DNA of 64,000 nt from Amborella trichopoda (lineage: Eukaryota > Streptophyta > Magnoliopsida > Amborellales > Amborellaceae): positions 93,529-157,528 of the forward strand of contig NW_006499644.1 in assembly GCF_000471905.2 (NCBI RefSeq), written 5' to 3'. Both the position numbers and the translations under genes were made by a program. The notes beneath the pieces are model-generated. The model worked only from the letters and a program-made list of their open reading frames with translations, did no database searches and was not told the DNA's origin. Every line of letters begins with the position of its first letter. The stretch's first letter is position 1. Positions 57,031 through 64,000 of this stretch are shown here, in pieces.

Positions 57031-60000
57031 TCAAATTAATGACAAAAACATACTTTTGGGTTGATTCTTTTCAGGATTTTGGTCAGAATAGTTTATGAAA
57101 TCTTGCCACAAGGCTTGAGCTTTCTTTGGTTGAGAGAGAGAGAGAATTGCAAAAGCCCTTTTCTCACAAACAATCTTTTATACCCCCCATAAACCTCTAA
57201 CATTGAAAATTATTGTAACACCTGAAAGAAACCCATAATGTCTGAAACACCCCCCTAGAATGCTCATTTTGCATAAAATTAAGAAAACGTCAAAATTGGT
57301 CTTCGTGTCACCCTTATTGGGTCTAGCTGGTTCGATCCTGTACTGGTGGACCGAGTCGACTGGGTCCAACAATGGGCTGGCGAGTCCACTGGTTTAGGAC
57401 CAATTAAATGGACCAGCCAGTCAAGGGGGTTGACTATATTGGACAAGCACTGGTTTACTGGTTCCAAATTTGAACTGGCTGTCAGGTCCATTTCTTGACA
57501 TTATTGCTTTCCACATGTTAAACTCGTGTTGAAGCCAAGCCCTGTAATCCTTCATATTGTATGCTTTGTATTTTAGTCATTTTGATCTCTATTTAGAGGT
57601 ATTTAAGTCTTAACCCTAAATACTGTAACATTCTATAGATATACCATTAGTGAAAAAGCAATGTATTGCGTTTTTATGAAATATACTGTATTGTAGCGTG
57701 AGCATGCATGTGCATGAAGAAAGGATTGGAGGGATCCAAATGCTGTTTGTGCCTTTGGTTTTGTTTTTTCAACCCTTAAAGAGGGCATTGTAGCATAAAC
57801 CCTCGAGGCCATTATTGGTTATTGTGTTCTAGCTTAAAGCTACACCCCATTCTACACTTGTCGTGACCATTGGATGTTCAGACTAATGTACTTGGGCTTA
57901 GGACACCTGGCATTTGACTTGAGGCATTTTGCCTTCTTTCATGTTTGAACAATAGTTTTTTGGGATCGGGAGTAAATTGGGAGTGGGACAGGGATCGGAA
58001 GCGGGGGATCATGAAAGACTAGAAGTTCCCCACAGTTGTTAGTGTTGTCTGAACTATGCGTATATTAGGGATCAAGATTCCTGAATGTCTGTTATCTCGA
58101 TCCCAACGTTTTGGGGATTCTGACTTAGACCTTTTGGAATCTTGATTCAAACCTTTTGGAGATCTTGCTCCTAACCTTAAAGAGTGGATATAATCTTGGA
58201 TTATGCATGCTCTTCAAAGTAAGGATCTCTTTGTTTATAGCCAACAATCCATGGGACTACATTAAAAGTACATTTGCATTTCTATCTAGCTTGAAAATCA
58301 TCATTTTGGTCATTATCTTTGTCTTTAAGGTGTGGATCGAGATCCTTAACAAAGGGGATCGTTAATGATTTCTTTCACGAAATTTAGAAAAAGAGATCTT
58401 TCGAAGATTCCTTTCCTGAAACACGAGAACAAGATTTTGGAGCAGGATCACCGTCTAGGTTGGGAGATTCTAGCAACTATTTTTTGAACTTGCTATTACC
58501 TTTGAAATTAGATCAAATATGTCCTCTATGGGTGAGACATTGATATCAAGCATAACCTACTTAGAGATTGCTCTTTTTCTAATTTCAAACTTTGAAAGAT
58601 CTTATTGTTTCTTTCAATGTTGGATTGCATAGGCGGGTGGGACTTGGACCTAGTCCCCTCATGCTTGAGGGTATGTAAAAGTTGTTTTAAAATAGATTTA
58701 TAATTGGTTTAGTCTTTGATTAAATCAATTAAGATGGACTTACTCTTAGTTCACTATGTACTTTTTATGGTTTTAGTGATTTTTAATGACTTTCTTATTT
58801 TTCTATTTTTCACTTTTTATGAGGATATGATATTTAGCTATTTTTTTATTTTTTTGAAAGCCGTGTTCTCATCATTTATGTACTTTCCAATTTTTTATCA
58901 TTTTCTTTGTTTTCCTTTGTTAGTTATTTTTAGGATTGTTTCCCTTTTTTATGGTTCTCTTTGATATTTCGTGGGCTTGGTGGAGACTTAGGCAAGTTGA
59001 CTCGAACTCGCCTTAGTAACTTGGCCAGACCAGTGGTCAAGTTCTAATGTCAAGCCGAATTTGAAAACGATGATTTCTTTCGTGGAATACTGACCCAGAG
59101 GCATAAGATCAGAATATCAATGAGGGTTCTTGTTTTCCTCTTTGCTCTTGTCTTAATAAACCAGTACCAGCTCACAAATTTTGGGATAACCTTTGCAATA
59201 TCTCCGCATTGTCATCATAGCTTGATAAGATCCAAAATCAGTGAGGCTGCCATCATGGCCCCGGACTCCCAATCATATTTGGATTGTATAAACTATTTTT
59301 AGAATTTAATAAATTTATTTCATTGAACATGCATATGCACATAGACCTACAAAAATACATATACACTAGCCCATATGCATATATTTCACTCTATGCTCCA
59401 CCATGCTCAAATTCCCATATTTTAAGATACGGCATATCAATAGAACTTTGCTATGACCTAAGTTAAAAGAAAAATATCATTCCTTCTAGTAAATTGTGTG
59501 TTTAAGAGGGCAGTTTTGGTTATTTGGTTGGTGCGACTGAAAATTACAATAATCAGTGTAATAAAAGCGTTAGGTGGCACCTTAGCCGCCGGGGGGGTCC
59601 AGGCCGCCGGACGCCTAGCCGGGCGTCCGGAACATGGGCGGCTCAGTAGAAAATTTTAGTTTAAGTGTCTAAGTCTAACAATATAACTGTATAACATATA
59701 ATCCATCATCCATATTTCCATGAATGAGGGGAATCCATATTTTTATACAATGCTAGAACCATACAAGTGTACACACAAGAGTTAGATAGTAGAAACTAGA
59801 AACTAAAAATAAGAAAAAAAAAATATACAGAAATTCATAAAATATACAGTCTAGGACTCAATAGTCAACATCAAGAGTCAAGCGTCTTTATTCTTTAGTC
59901 ATCATCATCATCACCGTAAGAGTAGGGTAAGCCTCATTATATGCATCAGATTCGAGGCCATTATCATCAGAGTCATTTCCCTATTCAACATGACGCTTAT

Positions 60001-60400
60001 CCTTTGTTTCTTCTGAATCTGCCTCTTCCTCTTCTTCTACCTCCCTCTTACTCTGTGCAGATGAGGCCCTAGGAGTCTTGGCTGCTCTACCTTGTGCCTC
60101 TTGATCGTTTACTTTCTTTTTGTACTTTCCTGAACTCAAATATTTTATAATCTCCTCCCTGGTAGCCTCAGGAGCATTTTTACATGGGCAACATCCCCCT
60201 TAATACGACAAGGTGTTTTTTGAACCGGAAAGTGTCCCCATTAGTATTCTTTCCACAATAATTACACCTAATACGATTTTTGTCATTTGGATTCGGGTTA
60301 TGACCATACTTCCAATCGGGATCACCACTTCTAGAAGAACCTGGAGAAGATATTTCCATAAAATAAGGCTCATTTTTTTCCTTTTTTGATTCTACTAAAT

Positions 60401-60727
60401 TTAAGTATTGTCTAATCTCATCCCGAATAGCTTCAGGATCCTTTTTACAAGAAGCAACATTTCCTTTAATACTGGCAAGGTGTTTCTTGAATCGGTTAAT
60501 ACCCTCATTGCTTTCTTTTTCACAAAAATTACACCTTTATCGTTTGGTTTCGGGTTATAACCATACTTGCAACTCGGATCACTTCTTCTAACAGAACCAG
60601 AAATAGATCTATCCAAATGACAAGGGTTTTGTTCCTGTTCGTGTTTTACTGAACTCATATATTGGTTAATCTCCTCTTTATCCAAATGACAAGGATTTTG
60701 TTCTTGTTTGTGTTTTACTGAACTCAT
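60401..60727 (-). pseudogene. Second BED finger segment of hAT copy 2
   Basis: 108 residues starting with a duplicated phrase (SSVKHKQEQNPCHLD and SSVKHEQEQNPCHLD, about 66 bp apart), then RRSDPSCKYGYNPKPNDK. The finger itself is frame-shifted after this point. The duplication is absent from copy 1. Confidence 0.6.
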
Positions 60728-60984
60728 ATATTGGTTAATCTCCTCTCGGAGAGCTTTAGGAATATTTTTATAAGGGCAAAATTCCCCTTAATACTGACAA
60801 GATGTTTCTTAAACCGGTTTATGCCCCCTTTTATATTATTTTCACAATAATTGCATCTTATGCAATTTTTGTCATTCGGATTCGGGTTATATCCATATTT
60901 CCAACCTGGATCACCACTTTGATTAGATCCTGAAGCAGACATCTCAAAACAATACATGCAATTTAGAAAATAAAGTTTTTGCAC
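60724..60984 (-). pseudogene. First BED finger segment of hAT copy 2
   Basis: 86 residues containing SGSNQSGDPGWKYGYNPNPN and then CIRCNYCENNIKGGINRFKKH, an intact BED C-x2-C...H set. The downstream frame is lost shortly after, where copy 1 reads KGDVGPCKN. Confidence 0.65.
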
Positions 60985-62087
60985 TTACTTTGATTGCCCG
61001 TTTTCCAAACTTTTATCTCTGAGATGTTTTCTAGTGCTAAAATCTTAAAAAACACCCTTTAAAAAATCTCTAAAACTAAATCTAATCTTAATGGGTGATG
61101 TTTGGATCCATTTCCCGTTACTTTGAGAAACACTTCAATCAAATGAAAATTAGAAAATCTTGTTTTTTTATGAGGTTTTTCTCTCTCTAAAAATGGGCTC
61201 TAGTGGGTTTAAGTTTCAAATAAACCTAAAACGTACCTTAAAAACAAATTTTTTTTTCTAAAATAAACCAAAAAGAAAAACCCTCAACACAGGGTATTTC
61301 TGCTTTGCGCTGGGCGCCCACCTAGGCAGGTGCTGTACCGCCCAGGGACCTCCCACTTAAGCCTGGTGCATCCTGGGCGATGTGCCCAGCCTTCTGGACT
61401 GCCTAGATGGTTGCCTAGCCAGTGGGCGGTCTGCTTTTTAAATAACTAACAATAATAAACGACAACAAGAGGTAGTGTTGATTGTACTATGTCAGCAATA
61501 TGCTAAAAGATAGGAATTTATTAGGTGATATTACATAAGGCTACTAACTAATGCTCATGACCTCTCATATCTAGTGATTCAAAAAGCGGACCGCCTAGCG
61601 CTTGGGCGGTCTGAAAGGCCTGGACGCATTGCCCAGGCTTAAGTAGCCAATCTGGGCGGTCAATCCTTGGGTGGCCACTTAGGCGGTAGGGAACCTGCTT
61701 AGATGGCAGCCTAGCGCCCAGCCTGCGCCGCGCGCAGGGGTGGAAAAAAATTGGTGTGGGCATTTTACGTCTTTTGGTTTTGTTTTTAAGGACAAAAAAT
61801 TAGGTTTTTAGGTCCAAAAATTAGGTTTTTAGGTTCATTTGAAACCTAAACCTTGTTTGAGCCAAATTTAGAGAGAGAAAACCACCAAAAACTAGATTGT
61901 GGTGAATTTTTTAATATCGAAGGGTTACTCATAGTTAACAAAAATTGATCAAACACATCACCCATTGGTATTATATTTACTTTTTGATATTTTGCAAAGT
62001 TATTAGGCGATGTTTTAGAGGATTTTGAGTATTTAGAAACATCTTTGAGGTGGAAGTTTGAAGATTGAGCAATCAAACTCAAAGTAA

Positions 62088-62348
62088 GTGATTTTTTTTA
62101 TTGCTTTAGTAATTTGTATTATTTTTGAGTTGTCTTCTTCGGGATCTAATAGGAGTGGTGATCCCTGTTGGAAATATGGCTATAACCTAGATCCTAAAGA
62201 TAAAAATTGCATAAGATGCAATTTTTGTAAAAAGAATACAAAAAGGGTCATAAATCGGTTCAAGAAACATTTTGCCGGTATCAGGGGGGATGTTGCCCCA
62301 TGTAAAAAGACTCCTGATGCTGTTACAGAGGAAATAAAGATTTTATGA
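62088..62348 (+). pseudogene. BED zinc finger of hAT copy 3
   Basis: 86 residues with SSSGSNRSGDPCWKYGYNLD and an intact C-x2-C...H finger, ending GDVAPCKKTPDAV. It strongly resembles the fingers of copies 1 and 2, which confirms a shared family. It probably bound the element's subterminal repeats. Confidence 0.7.
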
Positions 62349-62885
62349 ACTTGGTGAAAATGAAAAAAAATGAGAGATTTGCCTCTATAGTAGAGATTAA
62401 GTCTGGGGTTAGAGTCAATTTTGATGATGATGATCGTGATGGGAAAGGATTGGGGGGGATGTTAAGAGGTTGAGCAATCCATTATTAGGGGGAAGGGGAA
62501 GGGAGTTGTAATTCCTTCTGGTTCTGAGACTAAGAAGCCTCGGGTTAGAGTCCCTATGGATAGGTTCTTACCTCGGCTTGACCTTGAGATTGCAAGAGAG
62601 TAAACAAAATGGCAAACCACCATTGAAAATAGAATTAAGAAGGAAGAGAGAGATAGAGCTGCGTATTATTTTGCTACATGGTTTTATGAGGCGAGCTTTC
62701 CTTTCAATACCTCTCGCTTGAGCAGTTTTTATGCTGCAGTAGGGGCAATTGGCCAATTTGGCCTTGGGATGAAACCCCAAACCCCATAGGAGCTTTCAGA
62801 GCCTTTTTTTAAAAAGGCAGTGAATACCACGAAGGAAGTTGTAGAACTTACGAAAGATGCATGAGCTCAGTATGGGTTTTCTCTT

Positions 62886-63818
62886 ATGACTGATGTTTGG
62901 AGTGATAGGAAGAGAAGAAGTCAAATGAATTTTCTTGTGAAATGTCCAGTAGGGATTGTTTTTTTGAGGTCTATTGATGCCTCTGATCATATCCATGATG
63001 CCCATTACATATTTCNNNNNNNNNNNNNNNNNNNNNNNNNNNNNNNNNNNNNNNNNNNNNNNNNNNNNNNTTGTATTTAATTTGCTGCGCATAGCTTATC
63101 CTAGAATCTTTTGGACACCATGTGCAGCAACATTGTATAGACTTCATGCTGGAGGCTCTTGACGGTTTAACTGAAAAATCATGTGTAGTGAATAAGGCCA
63201 AGTATGTTACGAATTTCATTTATAGTCATATCACCCTCAACATGATGCGTACTGTTACAAAGAAGAAAGAGATTGTGAGGCTTGGGGTCATGAGATTTGC
63301 GACCTGGTACTTATGCCTAGATAACATACATTCGAGGAGCGTGCAGTTGAGGCAAATGTTTACCTCGGATGAGTGGAGAGCATGCAAGTTGTCTAAGGCT
63401 CAGGTTGGGAAGAAGGTGAAAGGTATTATACTTTCTAAGGCTTTTTGACGAGAGGTGAAGGACGCTCTTAAGGTATTTTTTCCTCTTATCAAAGTCCTTC
63501 GCATGGTTGATAGTGACAAGCCTTCTATGGGCTATATATATGATGCTATGAAGAAATGCAAAAGAGAGATAGCCCAAAATTTCAATGATAAAGAAACCCT
63601 ACAAGCCTGTTTGGGAGATTATTGATGAGAAGTGGGATAAGCAGCTACATCGGCCATTGCATGCAGCTGGTTATTTTTTGAACCCAGCTTTGTTTTATAT
63701 TGACAAGGATATACAAATAAATGACACAATTATGGATGGATTTAATAAGTGTGTAGAGGTGCTAGTCCCTGATCTTGAAATGCAGGGTATTATATTTGCT
63801 GATGAGCTGATAAATTAG
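62886..63818 (+). pseudogene. hAT transposase core of copy 3
   Basis: MTDVWSDRKRRSQMNFLVKC and VFLRSIDASDHIHDAHYIF fit the plant DUF659 region of hAT transposases. After the N gap, 63,122-63,448 (DFMLEALDGL...VVNKAKYVTNFIYSHITLN) and 63,585-63,818 (KPYKPVWEIIDEKWDKQLHR, HAAGYFLNPALFY) continue the core in different frames. The C-terminal dimerisation motif lies beyond or is missing. The gap prevents a full judgement of integrity. Confidence 0.75.
63017..63070. other. Assembly gap (54 N)
   Basis: A run of N within the hAT copy 3 transposase core. Frames that cross it are unreliable. Confidence 0.99.
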
Positions 63819-64000
63819 AAGTGCTCATTAAAGTCTTTTAGGAGTCCAATGGCGATGAGGCAAAGGACCAAAATTAATCCAGGTATTAAATATTGTTATA
63901 TTAATAATATTCTTAAGTTCATCTTCATCAAGTTCAACTGTTCAAGTAATCAAGTATTTCTATTATTTATTTATGATTTTTTTTTATTTCTTTGCAGCCC

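Larger units (their letters stand above)
59554..61448 (-). mobile_element. hAT-family element encoding BED zinc fingers but no transposase (copy 2)
   Basis: Ends CAGTGTAATAAAAGC and GCTTTTTAAATAACTA, flanked by perfect 8-bp duplications ACAATAAT (59,546-59,553 and 61,449-61,456). The length (1,895 bp), GC-rich subterminal blocks and minus-strand order of BED fingers match copy 1 at 40,151. Fingers: 60,830-60,960 (CIRCNYCENNIKGGINRFKKH), about 60,480-60,580 and about 60,190-60,350, followed by an acidic tail near 59,900-60,050. Stops and small indels interrupt the frame. No transposase core is present. Confidence 0.88.
53995..64000. other. REV1 intron 10 (more than 10 kb, runs off the window)
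   Basis: No exon matching the next part of REV1 was recognised to the window end. The interval contains a hAT relic, two tandem-duplication blocks, a BED-finger hAT element and a longer hAT copy. The stretches 55,561-56,260, 57,031-59,545 and 61,457-61,571 show no gene, only AT-rich sequence and short microsatellites (TC at about 55,892-55,909). Confidence 0.75.
61572..64000 (+). mobile_element. Longer hAT element with BED finger and transposase core (copy 3, right end outside)
   Basis: The left end TAGTGATTCAAAAAGCGG matches the terminal repeats of copies 1 and 2, with the same GC-rich subterminal style (CCGCCTAGCGCTTGGGCGG). The plus strand encodes a BED finger (62,088-62,348: NCIRCNFCKKNTKRVINRFKKH quoted as CIRCNFCKKNT and NRFKKH), then a DUF659-type core (YGFSLMTDVWSDRK, NFLVKCPVGIVFLRSIDASD, 62,886-63,010), then, after the gap, CIDFMLEALDGL and further hAT sequence to about 63,818. 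Stops break the frame between these blocks. This is the likely autonomous-type relative of copies 1 and 2. Its left edge is only 116 bp from the right target duplication of copy 2. Confidence 0.82.

Noticed and set aside
57285-57490. GC-richer block with repeated CCACTGGTT/GGACCAGCC words
   Set aside because: It looks like an element edge, but no paired terminal repeat or duplication could be found.
57955-58500. Possible terminal inverted repeats around GGGATCGGGAG...CTCCCAAC
   Set aside because: The match between ends is too short and patchy to call an element.
58716-58964. 82-codon Phe/Leu-rich frame resembling a membrane protein
   Set aside because: It lies in T-rich intron sequence; such composition gives hydrophobic frames by chance.
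54000-64000. Further REV1 exons (little finger, ubiquitin-binding motifs)
   Set aside because: No plus-strand segment resembling the next conserved block was found; all protein-like sequence here belongs to hAT elements.

Overview
The window comes from a flowering-plant nuclear genome, probably a species with a large, repeat-rich genome. The evidence is one split plant-type gene (REV1) with GT-AG introns, several of them kilobases long and full of transposons, next to about 37 kb of nested plant LTR retrotransposons. The species cannot be named from sequence alone. No tRNA, rRNA, CRISPR array or prokaryotic signal was seen. Most open frames in the window are short shadows inside low-complexity repeats.

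Region 1 (1-37,369) is a nest of retroelement fossils. An old Ty3/gypsy element of the Tat type lies on the minus strand. Its 5' LTR is 36,218-37,369, its primer-binding site is next to that at about 36,198-36,214, gag runs leftward from 34,771, then protease, reverse transcriptase, RNase H, a second (archaeal-type) RNase H and integrase down to about 7,020. Its far LTR was not found. It is split inside pol by a second, about 20-kb, minus-strand LTR element (8,971-28,997) with 3.7-kb LTRs and a near-perfect 5-bp target duplication (CTTAT/CTTGT). This inner element shows no polymerase region. It carries a gag-side reading region (23,974-25,084), long tandem-repeat tracts, and, on the opposite strand, a plant-mobile-domain plus coiled-coil gene (about 19,795-23,281). 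Inside it lies what looks like a solo chromovirus-type LTR (15,538-19,509). A small copia-like element (1,678-2,985) sits further left. The outer element also has an opposite-strand coiled-coil reading region (about 5,780-6,230). All these elements are broken.

Region 2 (37,370-39,071) is the REV1 upstream region. It holds a 0.7-kb terminal-inverted-repeat element ending about 110 bp before the start codon, then a compact promoter-like stretch with a 9-bp-arm palindrome, an E2F-like site and a TATA-like motif.

Region 3 (39,072-64,000) is the 5' half of REV1, the translesion-synthesis deoxycytidyl transferase. Ten exons totalling 1,836 nt (612 codons) can be read without a break. They cover the BRCT domain and the polymerase catalytic Asp and Asp-Glu residues. 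The remaining exons must lie beyond the window, because intron 10 exceeds 10 kb. Introns 4, 5 and 10 hold hAT elements that encode arrays of BED zinc fingers (40,151-42,063 and 59,554-61,448, each with 8-bp target duplications), a longer hAT copy (61,572 to the window end), a different hAT relic (54,280-55,560), a 1.8-kb mini LTR element (42,929-44,694), a fold-back MITE (46,003-46,222) and several local tandem duplications. A 54-base assembly gap lies at 63,017-63,070.
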